In this document: positions 40,060 to 50,842 of the stretch, one piece after another
How the letters are laid out: each line of letters opens with the position of its first letter
How positions within the stretch are numbered: the stretch's first letter is position 1
Assembly (NCBI GenBank): GCA_020354665.1
Contig: CP070653.1
Location: 2,504,592-2,568,591 of the forward strand
Length of the DNA stretch: 64,000 nucleotides
Source of the DNA: Burkholderiales bacterium
GTDB lineage: Bacteria > Pseudomonadota > Gammaproteobacteria > Burkholderiales > Burkholderiaceae_C
Direction: 5' to 3'
The notes under the pieces: model-generated
The model's database searches: none
Told to the model about the DNA's origin: nothing
Seen by the model: the letters and a program-made list of their open reading frames with translations, nothing else
Made by a program: the position numbers and the translations under genes

Positions 40060-40875
40060 CTACCAGACGCGCCACCAGGGACGACTGGCAGCGCGATAAC
40101 CGTCGGTCAGGAAGGCGCTGTCGGGGTAGTTCTGGCGCAGTACGCGCTCGGCGTCGCCCCGCAGCGGCTCCAGTCCGAGGCGTTCGTAGCTGATCATCAT
40201 GATGAACAGCGCCTCCTCGTTGGACGGTGTCTGCGGAAACTCGGCTACCGCCTGCTGGGCCCGGTTCGCCGCCGCCACGTAGGCGCCGCGCCGATAGTAA
40301 TAGCGCGCAACGTGCACCTCGTGCGCGGCCAGCGAATTGACGATGTAGTCCATGCGCAGCCGCGCGTCCGCCGTGTACTTCGAGGCCGGAAACTGCTCGA
40401 CCAGCTGACGAAACGCCTGGTAGGCGTCGCGCGAGGCCTGCTGATCGCGCTCGGACAGGTCCTGGCCCGCCAGGCTGCCGAATACACCGAGGTTGTCGTT
40501 GAAATTGATCACGCCGCGCAGGTACATCGCGTAGTCGAGCGCGGGGCTGGACGGATGCAATTTGATGAAGCGATCGATCGTGGCGAGCGCCTGGGCGCGC
40601 TCACCGGTCCTCCAGTAAAGGTACGCGAGGTCGAGCTGGGCCTGTTGGGCGAGCAGCGTTCCTGCGCCGCGCCCCTCGACACGCTCGAGCTGCTTGATCG
40701 CCCGCTCGTAGCCCCCCGAGCTCATGTCCTCTTTCGCGTCTGCATACAATTTCTCGACGGGCGTATTGGCGAACTCGTCCTTCGGGGTCGAACTGCACGC
40801 CGCCAAGGCCAGCAGAAGGGGCAGCACAGCGGCGGGCATGCGCGCGCAGCGGCGCCGGACGCGCTTGAGAACCAT
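40060..40875 (-). CDS. bamD: Outer membrane protein assembly factor BamD (lipoprotein)
   Basis: Essential lipoprotein of the beta-barrel assembly machine, working with BamA. From the ATG at 40875 the lipobox LALAAC places the lipidated cysteine at residue 27; the mature part contains about five TPR-like repeats (EKLYADAKEDMSSGGYERAIKQLERVE and so on) and the segment DYAMYLRGVINF, typical of BamD/ComL. The 271 residues fit. ATG 40839 is another possible start. It diverges from rluD, the common arrangement. BamB is encoded separately at 51526. Confidence 0.93.
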   Translation of the reverse strand: MVLKRVRRRCARMPAAVLPLLLALAACSSTPKDEFANTPVEKLYADAKEDMSSGGYERAIKQLERVEGRGAGTLLAQQAQLDLAYLYWRTGERAQALATIDRFIKLHPSSPALDYAMYLRGVINFNDNLGVFGSLAGQDLSERDQQASRDAYQAFRQLVEQFPASKYTADARLRMDYIVNSLAAHEVHVARYYYRRGAYVAAANRAQQAVAEFPQTPSNEEALFIMMISYERLGLEPLRGDAERVLRQNYPDSAFLTDGYRAASRPWWRVW

Positions 40876-40907
40876 GGAATTAGGGCGCCGCGCAGGCGCG
40901 CAGCGTG

Positions 40908-41918
40908 ATGTCGCAGACACGATCGAATTATAGGGAGCCACCCCGTGTCGGCACAGCGCCCGTCGCCCCGCCCGATGCCGACGAGGCGAACGAAGCCGAA
41001 GGCGGCGAATCCGAAGGCGAGCTTCGCTGCGCCGTGGTGAGCGATGCGCAAGCCTCCTGGCGACTCGATCGCTTCCTCGTTTCGATCGCCAGCGAGTTCT
41101 CCCGCAGCCATCTGCAGGGACTGATCGAGCGGAGGCACGTCCGTGTCGATGGCCTGGTGCAGCAGCAGGCCGCGCGGCGCGTGCGTCCCGGTCAACGCAT
41201 CGAGATCGAGCTCGTGCCCACCGCGCAGAGCGTGGCGTATCGCGCCGAGCCGATCGCGCTGGCCGTCGTCTACGAGGACGAGCATCTGCTCGTGCTCGAC
41301 AAGCCCGCCGGGATGGTCGTGCATCCCGCGGCCGGCAATTGGTCCGGAACCTTGCTCAACGCGCTGCTTGCCCACCACGCGGGCGCAGCCATGCTGCCCC
41401 GCGCGGGCATCGTTCATCGCCTGGACAAGGACACGTCGGGACTGATCGTCGTGGCCAAGACGCCCGAGGCGGCGATGTCGCTTGCGCGCGCGATCGCCGC
41501 GCGCGAGGTCGGGCGCGAGTACCTTGCGCTGGCCCACGGCGTGCCTGCGCAGGCCTCGTTCGCGATCGATGCACCGATCGGGCGCGATCCGGTCCGGCGC
41601 GTGCGCATGGCCGTCGTGGCGGGTGGACGTCCGGCGCGAACCGACGTTGAGCTCGTGGCGGCCTCCGACGGTTTCAGCGCGCTGCGATGCCGGCTGCACA
41701 CCGGTCGCACCCACCAGATCCGTGTGCATCTGGCATCGCGCGGGCTACCGCTGGTGGGCGATACGCTCTACGGGGGGGTGCCCGCGCTGGGGATGGTGCG
41801 GCAGGCATTGCACGCGGCGCGCCTGCTGCTGAGCCACCCAGTCAGCAACGAGGCGATGCATTTCGAGGCCCCGCTGCCCGCCGACATGGCTGCCGCATGG
41901 CGCGCGGTGTGTGGCTGA
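40908..41918 (+). CDS. rluD: 23S rRNA pseudouridine synthase RluD
   Basis: RluA-family enzyme forming pseudouridines in helix 69 of 23S rRNA. An S4-like RNA-binding domain (SWRLDRFLVSIASEFSRSHLQGLIERRHVRVDG, residues about 45-85) precedes the catalytic domain with the Asp in IVHRLDKDTSGLIVVAKT; LHTGRTHQIRVHLAS and LVGDTLYGG are also conserved. The N-terminal 40 residues are acidic and unlike the family, so the start is uncertain: ATG 40908 is the only upstream ATG in frame, GTG 40905 adjoins it, and a downstream GTG near 41034 is possible. Confidence 0.88.
   Translation: MSQTRSNYREPPRVGTAPVAPPDADEANEAEGGESEGELRCAVVSDAQASWRLDRFLVSIASEFSRSHLQGLIERRHVRVDGLVQQQAARRVRPGQRIEIELVPTAQSVAYRAEPIALAVVYEDEHLLVLDKPAGMVVHPAAGNWSGTLLNALLAHHAGAAMLPRAGIVHRLDKDTSGLIVVAKTPEAAMSLARAIAAREVGREYLALAHGVPAQASFAIDAPIGRDPVRRVRMAVVAGGRPARTDVELVAASDGFSALRCRLHTGRTHQIRVHLASRGLPLVGDTLYGGVPALGMVRQALHAARLLLSHPVSNEAMHFEAPLPADMAAAWRAVCG
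40927..40932 (-). promoter_or_regulatory. -10 element of the bamD promoter
   Basis: TATAAT on the minus strand (40932 to 40927) lies 52 bases upstream of the bamD ATG. The -35 region 17 bases further (TGTGCC) is weak. The element lies inside the first codons of rluD as annotated here. Confidence 0.45.
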
Positions 41919-42184
41919 GGCGCGCGGCATTGACGACGCGAGGGCGGTACAATACGGCCTGGTCGAACTGGCGCCGGCGCGCCGGGGCGACGTGACAGTG
42001 ACCTCCGCGCTGCGGAGTGATTCAGGGCAGCCCGACTGGACGACTATTGCGGGCTGTGGATTCCGGACCCCGGCGTGCGATGCGAACCGCGTGGCGCTTC
42101 AGCGCTGCGCTGGAGATGGGGCCGACGAACCCGAACGTCCATGCACCGCCGACCGCAATCGGCGACGAATGTGAACCCGATCGG
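41919..42184. other. Intergenic region between rluD and scpB
   Basis: A 266-base gap with no supported gene. TACAAT at 41948-41953 may be a -10 element for scpB, but TTGACG at 41930-41935 is only 12 bases away, too close to be its -35. The open frames through it have no recognisable product. Confidence 0.35.
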
Positions 42185-42982
42185 ATGAATACCCAGGATG
42201 CCAAGCGCGTCCTCGAGACCGCGCTCATCTGCGCTGCGCAGCCGCTCTCGCTGCGCGAACTGAGAACCTTGTTCGAAGATCGCATCGGCGCGGACACGCT
42301 GCGTGCGTTACTCGACGAGCTGGCAGTCGACTGGCGGCATCGCGGCGTCGAACTCGTCGCGCTTGCTGGCGGATGGCGCTTTCAGAGCCGCCCCGAGATG
42401 CGCGAATACCTCGACCGCCTGAATCCCGAGAAGCCGCCGAAGTACTCGCGCGCGGTCCTCGAGACGCTGGCGATCATCGCCTACCGACAACCGGTGACGC
42501 GTGGCGACATTGAGGACATTCGCGGCGTCGCGGTGGGCACCCCGATCATCAAGCAGCTCGAGGACCGTGGCTGGGTCGAGGTGGTCGGGTATCGCGAGGC
42601 GCCGGGGCGTCCCGCGCTGTACGCAACGACGCGTCACTTCCTCGATGATCTCGGCCTCGCGAGCCTGGAGGATTTGCCGCCGCTCGACGGCATACCCGCT
42701 TCGCAGGCCTTGATGGATGTGCTGCCCGAGCAGGGCTCGTTGCTGGAGAGGGCGGCCACGCCAGCGAGCGGCGACCCGAGCGGCAGGTCGGTTGTCGAAG
42801 CTGATCTGGATGGCGCAGGGTCGCCAGAGGACGTACCGACTGATTTGGCGCAGCCGACGGCGGGTGACGATGTGCAGGCCAGTCAAGGGCGTTCCACGCT
42901 GTCGCCGCCCAGCGAGGTGTCTGACCGATCCGCCACCGGCACGGCCCTCATGGCCGCATCCATCCCAGATTCCCAGCCCTGA
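42185..42982 (+). CDS. scpB: Segregation and condensation protein ScpB
   Basis: Winged-helix kleisin-partner subunit of the Smc-ScpAB condensin complex, which compacts and segregates the chromosome. The ScpB signature is clear: [28 protein letters not shown], then [25 protein letters not shown] and [16 protein letters not shown]. The C-terminal 75 residues are low-complexity. ATG 42185 is chosen because the family homology begins directly after it. No scpA is in this window. rluB follows after 17 bases, a widespread scpB-rluB pairing. Confidence 0.92.
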   Translation: MNTQDAKRVLETALICAAQPLSLRELRTLFEDRIGADTLRALLDELAVDWRHRGVELVALAGGWRFQSRPEMREYLDRLNPEKPPKYSRAVLETLAIIAYRQPVTRGDIEDIRGVAVGTPIIKQLEDRGWVEVVGYREAPGRPALYATTRHFLDDLGLASLEDLPPLDGIPASQALMDVLPEQGSLLERAATPASGDPSGRSVVEADLDGAGSPEDVPTDLAQPTAGDDVQASQGRSTLSPPSEVSDRSATGTALMAASIPDSQP

Positions 42983-42999
42983 GCGTCAGCGAGGCAAGC

Positions 43000-44742
43000 A
43001 TGAAACCCGAAGAGATTTCCGTCATGGCCCCTGCAGACGACGAGGCGGGCCCAAGCGAAAAGCCGCGCGCGCGCAGAGCACGGGCGACCCAGCCAGTCGG
43101 TGATGTGCCCTCCGCAGGTGCAGACCCGGCCGACGCAGGGCGCGAGCAGGTGCACGAGGCCGGTGGCGCGGCGCCTCACGGTACGGGGGACCAGGCGCCG
43201 GCGCCTGATGGGAGTGGCTCCGCGGAGGCTGTGGCCGCATCGGATACCGGCGCTGACGCTTTGTCGGCGCCATCTGCAGAGGGCGGCGGGCGCCGCCGCA
43301 AGCGCCGGCGCCGCGGCAAGGACCGCGGACGCGATGGCGCATCGGCCCGACCGGACCAGGCTGGCGATGTCGGACGATCTCCGCCTCAGGGACGCGAACC
43401 CGTCTTGCAGGCCGATGCCCGGCGCACTGCCGAGGCCGAAGCTATGTTCGCCGAGGTGGCGAGTGGGGCGTTCGACGCTGGCGCGACCGAGGAGGGTGAC
43501 GGTGAAGACGAAGCGTTGCCGGCCAAGCGCGTGCTGGCGCCGGAACCCGACGCGCCCAAGCTGCACAAGGTGCTGGCGCAGGCGGGCATCGGCTCGCGGC
43601 GCGACATGGAGCAGCTCATTCTCGAAGGTCGCATCTCAGTCAACGGCGAGCCGGCGCACATTGGCCAGCGCATTTCGTGGGGTGACCAGGTCAAGGTCGC
43701 GGGCAAGCTGATCAAGGTCCGCATCGCGCCGCCGCCGGCGCGTGTGATCGCGTATCACAAGCCAGTGGGCGAAGTCGTGACACGCGATGATCCGCAACAG
43801 CGCCCGACCGCATTTCGCCGCTTGCCGCGCCTGACGCAGGGCAAGTGGCAATCGGTGGGGCGTCTGGACATCAACACCGAGGGTCTGCTGCTGTTCACCA
43901 ATTCCGGTGAGCTGGCGCACCAGTTGATGCACCCGCGCTTCGGCGTGGAGCGGGAGTACGCCGTGCGCGTGCTCGGCATCCTTGACGATGAGGCGCGTGC
44001 GCGGCTGCTCGAAGGAGTCGACGTCGACGGCCAGCGCGCCGCGTTTCAAGCGATCACCGATGGCGGTGGCGAAGGAGCCAATCACTGGTACCGCGTCGTC
44101 ATTAGCGAGGGACGCAATCGCGAAGTGCGCAGGCTGTTCGATGCAGTCGGTTTGACGGTGAGCCGGCTGATCCGTATCCGTTATGGCAACGTCGTGTTGC
44201 CGCGCGGGCTGAGGCGAGGCGAATGGGTCGACTTGGGCGAGGACGACGTCCGTCTGATACGTCGGCTCGTTGGCGCAGGCGCAGGCGCAGGCGCGGGCGC
44301 GGCCGGTCGCGAGTCCGGCCGCGACGACAAGGCCGGCCGAGGCGGCCGCCGGGGCAAGCGAGGCCGGGGGAGCAGTCCGGCGGCGTCACGCCCGGCGCCC
44401 ACCGCCGAGCCCGGAACGGTCGCGCTGCGCGCGCCGGCTGATCACGCGACTGACGTGTTCGACAGTCACGAGGACGATCTCGAACACCACGGCCCGATCC
44501 CCAATCCGTTGCAGCAGACATTCGATCGCCGCTTCGTACAGGGTGGCCGCACGCCAGGTTTTACCGGTTTCGGCCGACCCGGTGCGGGCAACGCTCAGCG
44601 CAAGAAGGCCCCCTCGGAGGGGCCTGGCCAACGACAGCCAGACCCGATGCAGACGTCGGTGGGCTACATCGGCGCCGATGCCGTGTACCGCAAGGCAGGC
44701 GGCGGTCGCCGTGGTCGTGGAGGCGGTCGCGGCGGTCGTTGA
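43000..44742 (+). CDS. rluB: 23S rRNA pseudouridine synthase RluB with long low-complexity tails
   Basis: RsuA-family pseudouridine synthase of 580 residues, roughly twice the E. coli enzyme. The core (about residues 187-425) has the S4 domain ([30 protein letters not shown]) and the catalytic [27 protein letters not shown], ending with [16 protein letters not shown]. About 185 N-terminal residues are Ala/Gly/Asp-rich with a basic [10 protein letters not shown] patch, and about 155 C-terminal residues are Gly/Arg-rich, including a (GA)n stretch. GAGG precedes the ATG. Co-directional with scpB. Confidence 0.9.
   Translation: MKPEEISVMAPADDEAGPSEKPRARRARATQPVGDVPSAGADPADAGREQVHEAGGAAPHGTGDQAPAPDGSGSAEAVAASDTGADALSAPSAEGGGRRRKRRRRGKDRGRDGASARPDQAGDVGRSPPQGREPVLQADARRTAEAEAMFAEVASGAFDAGATEEGDGEDEALPAKRVLAPEPDAPKLHKVLAQAGIGSRRDMEQLILEGRISVNGEPAHIGQRISWGDQVKVAGKLIKVRIAPPPARVIAYHKPVGEVVTRDDPQQRPTAFRRLPRLTQGKWQSVGRLDINTEGLLLFTNSGELAHQLMHPRFGVEREYAVRVLGILDDEARARLLEGVDVDGQRAAFQAITDGGGEGANHWYRVVISEGRNREVRRLFDAVGLTVSRLIRIRYGNVVLPRGLRRGEWVDLGEDDVRLIRRLVGAGAGAGAGAAGRESGRDDKAGRGGRRGKRGRGSSPAASRPAPTAEPGTVALRAPADHATDVFDSHEDDLEHHGPIPNPLQQTFDRRFVQGGRTPGFTGFGRPGAGNAQRKKAPSEGPGQRQPDPMQTSVGYIGADAVYRKAGGGRRGRGGGRGGR
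44272..44301 (+). repeat. Hexanucleotide tandem repeat within rluB
   Basis: Five copies of GGCGC(A/G) in a row (three GGCGCA, two GGCGCG), encoding alternating Gly-Ala in the disordered C-terminal tail of RluB. Six-base units keep the frame, so copy number could vary without disrupting the protein. Confidence 0.7.
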
Positions 44743-44786
44743 CGAGCGGCCGGCCGGCGAGGCGGATCGCGATCGGACCCCAACCC

Positions 44787-44792
44787 TACAAT
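44787..44792 (+). promoter_or_regulatory. -10 element for ndk
   Basis: TACAAT lies 41 bases upstream of the ndk start, in the 90-base gap after rluB. A convincing -35 is not seen. Confidence 0.3.
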
Positions 44793-44832
44793 TCCACGCT
44801 TTTGGCAGAACCCCGATTCAGGAGAGACTTTC

Positions 44833-45258
44833 ATGGTGCTCGAACGCACGCTGTCGATCATCAAGCCCGATGCGGTAGCGAAGAACGTGATCGGACAGAT
44901 CTACGCTCGCTTCGAGCGTGCCGGCCTGAAAGTCGTAGCGGCCAAGATGGTCCATCTGTCCCGTCTCGAAGCGCAGGCTTTCTACGCAGTGCACAAGGAT
45001 CGCCCATTCTTCAACGACCTGGTCGAGTTCATGATCTCGGGTCCAGTGATGGTCCAGGTGCTCGAGGGCGAGGATGCGATCGCGAAGAATCGCGAGTTGA
45101 TGGGCGCGACCGATCCGAAGAAGGCCGCCAAGGGGACAATTCGGGCGGACTTCGCCGAAAGCATCGACGCCAACGCGGTGCACGGCTCGGATGCGGCCGA
45201 CACCGCGGCGGCGGAGGTGGCCTTCTTCTTTGCGCGTATGAACATCTACAGCCGCTGA
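44833..45258 (+). CDS. ndk: Nucleoside diphosphate kinase
   Basis: Transfers phosphate from ATP to nucleoside diphosphates through a phosphohistidine. The catalytic His117 is in the signature [22 protein letters not shown] at the N-terminus and the 141-residue length are standard. AGGAGAG precedes the start. It begins the ndk-rlmN-pilW-rodZ-ispG-hisS series typical of betaproteobacteria. Confidence 0.97.
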   Translation: MVLERTLSIIKPDAVAKNVIGQIYARFERAGLKVVAAKMVHLSRLEAQAFYAVHKDRPFFNDLVEFMISGPVMVQVLEGEDAIAKNRELMGATDPKKAAKGTIRADFAESIDANAVHGSDAADTAAAEVAFFFARMNIYSR

Positions 45259-45286
45259 GGCCAGGGCTCGGCCGGCGCGGTTTCTC

Positions 45287-46429
45287 GTGGTTAACCTGCT
45301 CGACTTCGACTCCGATCAACTGATCGCCTACTGCCAAGGGCTGGGCGAGAAGCGGTTTCGTGCAATCCAGCTGCTGCGTTGGATGCACCAGAAGGGTGAG
45401 GCGGATTTCGATCGGATGTCGGACCTCGCGCGGCCGTTTCGCGGCACGCTGTCCGCGGCTGCCGAGGTCAACGCGCTGCCCGTGGCGCGCGAACACGCTT
45501 CGCGGGACGGCACGGTAAAGTGGCTGTTCGACGTGGGTGCGGGCGAGGCGGTCGAGACCGTCTTCATTCCCGAGGACGACCGCGGCACGCTGTGCGTGTC
45601 TTCGCAAGTCGGCTGCGCAGTGGGGTGCCGTTTCTGCTCGACCGGGCACCAGGGGTTCAGCCGCAATCTGTCCGCCGGCCAGATCATTGGCCAGTTGTGG
45701 CACGCCGAGCACGAGCTTCGTCGCCGGCTTGCGTTGCCGCCTCATCAGCGCGCTGTGACGAACGTGGTGATGATGGGGATGGGCGAGCCGCTGCAGAACT
45801 ATTCCGCCTTGCTGCCGGCCCTGCGCCTCATGCTCGACGACAACGCATACGGCCTATCTCGGCGCCGCGTGACGGTGAGCACATCGGGAGTCGTACCGAT
45901 GATCGACCGGCTGCGCGCGGACTGCCCGGTGGCACTGGCGGTCTCGCTGCACGCCCCCAACGACGCGTTGCGCGACCAGCTGGTGCCGCTGAACCGCAAG
46001 TACCCGCTCGTCGAGCTGATGGCGGCGTGCCGCCGCTACATTGAGGCTGCGCCACGCGATTTCATCACCTTCGAGTACTGCATGATCGACGGAGTGAACG
46101 ACACGTTGACGCACGCCCGCGAGCTCCTCGCGCTCGTACGCGGTGCTGCCGTCGCGTGCAAGTTCAACCTGATCCCGTTCAATCCGTTCGCGCAGTCGGG
46201 CTTGCGTCGTTCACGGCCCGAGGTGGTTTCGGCGTTCGCGGCCGCCCTCGATGAGGGTGGGTTCGTCACCACGGTGCGCAAGACACGCGGCGACGACATC
46301 GATGCCGCGTGCGGCCAGCTTGCCGGCGAGGTGCGGGACCGTACCGACGCGCCGTCGCGCATGACTCGCGCGCCGGTCCGGTTCATGCCCGCGCGGCGGA
46401 CGACGGCTCGGGTGGAGCGCGCGAGATGA
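45287..46429 (+). CDS. rlmN: 23S rRNA (adenine-2503-C2)/tRNA methyltransferase RlmN
   Basis: Radical SAM enzyme methylating A2503 of 23S rRNA and A37 of some tRNAs. The 4Fe-4S-binding Cys110, Cys114 and Cys117 lie in [16 protein letters not shown]. Other marks are [49 protein letters not shown] and FNLIPFNPF; a catalytic Cys lies in the C-terminal ACGQL. The start is GTG at 45287, 28 bases after ndk. The 380-residue protein overlaps pilW at its stop (ATGA). Confidence 0.95.
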   Translation: MVNLLDFDSDQLIAYCQGLGEKRFRAIQLLRWMHQKGEADFDRMSDLARPFRGTLSAAAEVNALPVAREHASRDGTVKWLFDVGAGEAVETVFIPEDDRGTLCVSSQVGCAVGCRFCSTGHQGFSRNLSAGQIIGQLWHAEHELRRRLALPPHQRAVTNVVMMGMGEPLQNYSALLPALRLMLDDNAYGLSRRRVTVSTSGVVPMIDRLRADCPVALAVSLHAPNDALRDQLVPLNRKYPLVELMAACRRYIEAAPRDFITFEYCMIDGVNDTLTHARELLALVRGAAVACKFNLIPFNPFAQSGLRRSRPEVVSAFAAALDEGGFVTTVRKTRGDDIDAACGQLAGEVRDRTDAPSRMTRAPVRFMPARRTTARVERAR

Positions 46430-47286
46430 CCGGCTCGCGCTGTCCGCAAGCTTTCGCCTGCCGAGACGGCGGTGTCGTCGCCAGCGGCTTGCGTTGGGCG
46501 TGCGCCGGGCTGATCGTTACGATGGTCATTTCGGTTTTCGGCGGTTGCGCGTCGACGGGCCCGGCCGACCCCGGCGGCCGCGACATCGTGACAGCATCGG
46601 ATGAGACCGACATTGACCGGCGCGCGCGCACCCGTTTCCAGCTGGCTGTCGCGTACTACTCGCAAGGTCAGTTGGAGACTGCGCTCGACGAGGTCAAGCA
46701 GGCCATCGCGGTCAAGCCAGACTTCGCCGCAGCGTTCAACCTGCGGGGCCTGATCTACAGCAACATGGGCCGGGATCAGTTAGCCGACGAGAGTTTCAGC
46801 CACGCGCTGCAGCTTGACCCGCGCGATGCCGACGCCATGCACAACTACGGCTGGTTCCACTGTCAGGCCGGGCGCTACGACGTGGCCGAGCAGCTGTTCG
46901 AGCGGGCGCTCAAGGTTCCCGGGTACCGCACCCCTGCGCGAACGCTGCTCGCACAGGGCGTATGCCAGGTCAAGGCGAACCGGCTCGCGGATGGCGAGCG
47001 TACGCTGATGCGGTCGTTCGAACTCGATCCGTCTAATAGCGCGACGTCGGCGCATCTCGCGGAGCTTTTCTATCGCCGAGGTGAATTCGAGCGCGCGCGC
47101 TTCTACGTGCGACGCGCACTGGCCAATAGCCCGCCAGGCGATGCGTCGACACTGTGGTTGGCAGCGCGCATCGAGCGCAAGCTCGGCAATCGGCGCGGCG
47201 CGGACCAGTACGGGAGCACCCTGCGCCAGCGCTATCCGCAGTCGCGCGAAGCGATCGCCTATGAGCAGGGACGATTCGATGAGTGA
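46426..47286 (+). CDS. pilW: Type IV pilus biogenesis/stability protein PilW (PilF-like TPR lipoprotein)
   Basis: Lipoprotein of 286 residues with a lipobox VFGGC (Cys41) after a hydrophobic segment, followed by about five TPR units ([46 protein letters not shown] and so on). PilW/PilF assists assembly of the PilQ secretin in the outer membrane. Its place between rlmN and a rodZ-like gene is the standard one for this family. ATG 46426 overlaps the rlmN stop; no other pilus genes are in the window. Confidence 0.85.
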   Translation: MTGSRCPQAFACRDGGVVASGLRWACAGLIVTMVISVFGGCASTGPADPGGRDIVTASDETDIDRRARTRFQLAVAYYSQGQLETALDEVKQAIAVKPDFAAAFNLRGLIYSNMGRDQLADESFSHALQLDPRDADAMHNYGWFHCQAGRYDVAEQLFERALKVPGYRTPARTLLAQGVCQVKANRLADGERTLMRSFELDPSNSATSAHLAELFYRRGEFERARFYVRRALANSPPGDASTLWLAARIERKLGNRRGADQYGSTLRQRYPQSREAIAYEQGRFDE

Positions 47287-48160
47287 GCCGGCGGCACCGC
47301 CGGTGGCGCAGACGGTAACCTCCGGCACGCTGCTTCGCCAGGCACGCACCGCGCACGGCCTGCACATCGCCGCGCTCGCTGCCACGGTCAAGGTGCCGCA
47401 ACGCAAGCTCGAGGCGCTCGAGTCCGATAGGCTCGACGAGCTGCCCGATGCGGCGTTCGCACGCGCGTTGGCCAAGAAGGTGTGCCATGTGCTCAAGATC
47501 GACGCCGAGCCGATCCTGGCACTGATGCCGCAGCCGCCGGCGCCGCGCCTGGAGCATGCGTCGCGCGGATTGGACCAACCGTTCCGACCTGACGGCCTCG
47601 CCGAGCCGCCGACCGACGTCGTGTCATGGCTGCAGCAGCCGGTCGTGTGGGGGCCGGCACTGATCCTTCTGGCGGCGCTGGGCCTGCTCCTTGTGCCGCC
47701 GGGCTTCTGGCGGGGCGCGTCCTCGCTGGTGCCGCAGGAGACCGTGCTTGCGCCGCCCGCGATCGTGCCGGCACCTGCGGCAGACCAGCCGCCTGCGTCC
47801 GCACCGGCCGTGGCCGCCGTAGAGGCGGCCGCCAGCGCGCAGAGCGAATCCAATTCGACGCCGCCAGCCGTGCAGACGGTTCACTCAGTGCCCGCGGAGG
47901 GAATCGCCGCCGCCGAGGCTGTGACGGGCCTGCTGGTCGTGCGGACGAGTGCCGAATCGTGGATCGAAGTCCTGGATGCCAGCGACCAGGCGCTGTTGTC
48001 GCGCACCGTGCAGCCGGGCGAGACGGTCGGGCTCGACGGAAAGCCGCCGTTCCGCGTGCGTGTGGGCAACGTGGCTGGCACGCAGCTGGTATTCCGCGGC
48101 GAGCCGGTCGATCTCGGCGCGGCGGCACGCAGCAATGTCGCGCGCCTCGAACTGAAGTGA
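47279..48160 (+). CDS. RodZ-like helix-turn-helix membrane protein (DUF4115)
   Basis: A 293-residue protein with the RodZ layout. A cytoplasmic helix-turn-helix domain comes first (about 20-85: [31 protein letters not shown] in segments), then one membrane helix (about 120-140: [15 protein letters not shown]), a Pro/Ala-rich linker, and a C-terminal DUF4115 beta domain ([23 protein letters not shown]). RodZ links MreB to the envelope and supports rod shape. It overlaps pilW by 8 bases and precedes ispG, the widespread pilW-rodZ-ispG-hisS order. Confidence 0.85.
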   Translation: MSEPAAPPVAQTVTSGTLLRQARTAHGLHIAALAATVKVPQRKLEALESDRLDELPDAAFARALAKKVCHVLKIDAEPILALMPQPPAPRLEHASRGLDQPFRPDGLAEPPTDVVSWLQQPVVWGPALILLAALGLLLVPPGFWRGASSLVPQETVLAPPAIVPAPAADQPPASAPAVAAVEAAASAQSESNSTPPAVQTVHSVPAEGIAAAEAVTGLLVVRTSAESWIEVLDASDQALLSRTVQPGETVGLDGKPPFRVRVGNVAGTQLVFRGEPVDLGAAARSNVARLELK

Positions 48161-48165
48161 CGCGC

Positions 48166-49464
48166 ATGCCGACCAGCGAGGCCTCTTTCGTGCCGGCGCA
48201 TGCCGAGGACCTTCCGACCCCGATTGCGCCGGCGACGCCAGCATCGCGCCGCAGGCGCCAGGCCAAGGTGAGCTGGGGCTCGCGCGACGTGACGATCGGC
48301 GGTGACGCGCCGGTGCGCGTGCAGTCGATGACCAACACCGACACCGTCGACGTGATCGGCACGGCGATCCAGGTCAAGGAGCTCGCGCAGGCCGGCTCTG
48401 AGCTGGTACGCATCACCGTGAATACACCGGAGGCGGCGCAGGCCGTGCCGGCGATCCGCGACCAGCTCGACCGCATGGGCATCGATGTGCCGCTGGTCGG
48501 CGACTTCCACTACAACGGCCATCGCCTGCTCACCGAGTACCCCGCGATGGCACAGGCGCTTTCCAAGTACCGCATCAACCCGGGCAACGTGGGCAAGGGC
48601 GATAAGCGCGACCGGCAGTTCACGATGATGATCGAGGCGGCGCTGCGCCACGACAAGCCGGTGCGCATCGGCGTGAACTGGGGAAGTCTTGACCAGGAAC
48701 TGCTCGCGCAGCTGATGGACGACAATGCCCAGCGCGCCGCACCGTGGGATGCGCAGCAGGTGATGTACGAAGCGCTGGTCTCGTCGGCGCTGCGTTCGGC
48801 CGCGGCTGCATGCGAGCTCGGGATGGACCCCGGCCAAATCGTGATCAGCTGCAAGGTCAGCGGGGTGCGCGACCTCGTCGCGGTGTACCGCGCGCTTGCG
48901 GCGCGCTGCGACCATCCGTTGCACCTTGGCCTGACCGAGGCGGGGATGGGCACCAAGGGCACGGTAGCGTCGACCGCGGCGTTGGCTGTGCTGTTGCAGG
49001 AAGGTATCGGCGACACCATTCGCGTCAGTCTCACGCCACACCCGGGCGAGCCGCGCACGCAGGAGGTGGTGGTCGCGCTGGAGATCCTGCAGGCGCTCGG
49101 GCTGCGCGCCTTCAATCCGAGCGTTACCGCTTGCCCCGGTTGCGGCCGCACGACGAGCACGACGTTCCAGCAGCTGGCCAAGCAGATCGACGACTTCCTG
49201 CGCGCGCAGATGCCGACGTGGAAGTCGCGCTATCCCGGCGTCGAGAACCTGAAGGTCGCGGTGATGGGGTGCATCGTCAACGGACCCGGCGAAAGCAAGC
49301 ACGCCGACATCGGGATCAGCCTACCTGGCACGGGCGAGGCGCCGGCGGCCCCGGTGTTCATCGATGGCCAGAAGGCGACGACGTTGCGCGGCGAGCGCAT
49401 CGCGCAGGAATTCCGGAGCATCGTCGAGGACTACATCGAACGTCGATTCGCGCGCCCGCGCTGA
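48166..49464 (+). CDS. ispG: 4-hydroxy-3-methylbut-2-en-1-yl diphosphate synthase
   Basis: Iron-sulphur enzyme of the MEP pathway converting MEcPP to HMBPP, so feeding isoprenoid synthesis (and here squalene by HpnCDE). The N-terminal TIM barrel shows [16 protein letters not shown] and [11 protein letters not shown]; the C-terminal [4Fe-4S] domain has [11 protein letters not shown] and [20 protein letters not shown] with the three cluster cysteines. The 432 residues match the proteobacterial form. The start follows the RodZ stop by five bases. Confidence 0.95.
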   Translation: MPTSEASFVPAHAEDLPTPIAPATPASRRRRQAKVSWGSRDVTIGGDAPVRVQSMTNTDTVDVIGTAIQVKELAQAGSELVRITVNTPEAAQAVPAIRDQLDRMGIDVPLVGDFHYNGHRLLTEYPAMAQALSKYRINPGNVGKGDKRDRQFTMMIEAALRHDKPVRIGVNWGSLDQELLAQLMDDNAQRAAPWDAQQVMYEALVSSALRSAAAACELGMDPGQIVISCKVSGVRDLVAVYRALAARCDHPLHLGLTEAGMGTKGTVASTAALAVLLQEGIGDTIRVSLTPHPGEPRTQEVVVALEILQALGLRAFNPSVTACPGCGRTTSTTFQQLAKQIDDFLRAQMPTWKSRYPGVENLKVAVMGCIVNGPGESKHADIGISLPGTGEAPAAPVFIDGQKATTLRGERIAQEFRSIVEDYIERRFARPR

Positions 49465-49517
49465 GCGATCGGCAGACAGCACGCGCGTGGCAGCGCGGCT
49501 CGCAATGGCACACACCC

Positions 49518-50801
49518 ATGGCTGAAGCATTGAAAGCCGTCAAAGGCATGAACGACATCCTGCCGGGCGAGTCGGGCCACTGGGAGTGGTTCGAGGACAA
49601 GGTGCGCGACCTCATGGCGCGCTACGGCTACACCAATATGCGTACGCCGATCGTCGAGCCCACCGCGTTGTTCGTGCGTGGCCTCGGCGAGGTGACCGAC
49701 ATCGTCGAGAAGGAGATGTACTCCTTCACCGACGCGATGAACGGTGACCAGCTGACGCTGCGGCCGGAGGCCACGGCGGGGCTGGTGCGTGCGGCGATCG
49801 AACACAACACGCTGCACCACGGGCCGATGCGGGTGTGGAGCCAGGTGGCGCTGTTCCGCCACGAGCGACCACAAAAGGGGCGCTACCGGCAGTTCCACCA
49901 GATCGATGTCGAGGCGTTCGGATTGGCCGGTCCGGATGTCGATGCCGAGCAGATCATGATGTGCCGCACGCTGTGCCGCGAACTGGGGTTTGTCGAGGGC
50001 CGTGACGTGCGGCTCGAGATCAACACCCTCGGGCAGCCGGCCGAGCGGGCCGCGCACCGCGCCGCGCTGGTGGCTTACCTGGAGCAGCACGCCGGGAACC
50101 TCGACGAGGATTCGAAGCGCCGGCTCTACACGAATCCGCTGCGCATTCTGGACAGCAAGAACCCCTCGATGCAGCCGCTGGTCGAGGCGGCACCGAAACT
50201 GATGGACCATCTCGACGAGGCCTCGCTCGCGCACTTCGACGGGCTGCGCCGCCTGCTCGACGCGGCGGGCCTCGCCTACCGGGTCAATCCCCGCCTCGTG
50301 CGCGGGCTCGACTACTACAACCTCACCGTGTTCGAATGGGTGACCGACCTGCTCGGCTCGCAGGGGACCGTGTGCGGTGGCGGTCGCTACGACGGCCTGT
50401 TCGAGCAACTCGGCGGCAAGCCCACGCCGGCAGTCGGTTGGGGGATGGGCATCGAGCGGATGCTGCTGCTGTTAGAGGCCCTGCAGACGCGCGTTCCAGC
50501 TCGCAGGCCGACCGTCTACGCGGTGGTGCCCTCTATCGCCGCGCTGGAGCGTGCGTTGCCGACGATCGAAACGCTGCGTGCGGCGGGCATCTCGGTGCAG
50601 ATGCACGCGGGTGGCGGCAGCATGAAGTCGCAATTCAGGCGCGCAGATGCATCCGGTGCGCGCTACGCGCTGATCTTCGGCGACGACGAGCTTTCGCGCG
50701 GCGAGGTCGGGTGGAAGGACCTGCGCGACGCGTCGGCCGTGCAGCTCACCCAGCCGCTCGCGGGCATGGCTGACTGGGCTGCCGCGCTGCTGCGGCGATA
50801 A
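49518..50801 (+). CDS. hisS: Histidyl-tRNA synthetase
   Basis: Class II aminoacyl-tRNA synthetase charging tRNA-His. Start [18 protein letters not shown] is typical. Motif 2 is [20 protein letters not shown]; the His-specific loop is [15 protein letters not shown]; motif 3 is [12 protein letters not shown]; a C-terminal anticodon-binding domain follows. The 427 residues match. It lies between ispG and a YfgM-like gene. A diverged HisRS paralogue, hisZ, lies further on in the window. Confidence 0.97.
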   Translation: MAEALKAVKGMNDILPGESGHWEWFEDKVRDLMARYGYTNMRTPIVEPTALFVRGLGEVTDIVEKEMYSFTDAMNGDQLTLRPEATAGLVRAAIEHNTLHHGPMRVWSQVALFRHERPQKGRYRQFHQIDVEAFGLAGPDVDAEQIMMCRTLCRELGFVEGRDVRLEINTLGQPAERAAHRAALVAYLEQHAGNLDEDSKRRLYTNPLRILDSKNPSMQPLVEAAPKLMDHLDEASLAHFDGLRRLLDAAGLAYRVNPRLVRGLDYYNLTVFEWVTDLLGSQGTVCGGGRYDGLFEQLGGKPTPAVGWGMGIERMLLLLEALQTRVPARRPTVYAVVPSIAALERALPTIETLRAAGISVQMHAGGGSMKSQFRRADASGARYALIFGDDELSRGEVGWKDLRDASAVQLTQPLAGMADWAAALLRR

Positions 50802-50842
50802 TTCGCGTTTTCATCCGGCTGTCGCTGCGCCAACCGCCTTTC

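Noticed and set aside
41911..42174. Plus-strand frame of 87 codons between rluD and scpB
   Set aside because: No domain and poor start context; overlaps the rluD end.
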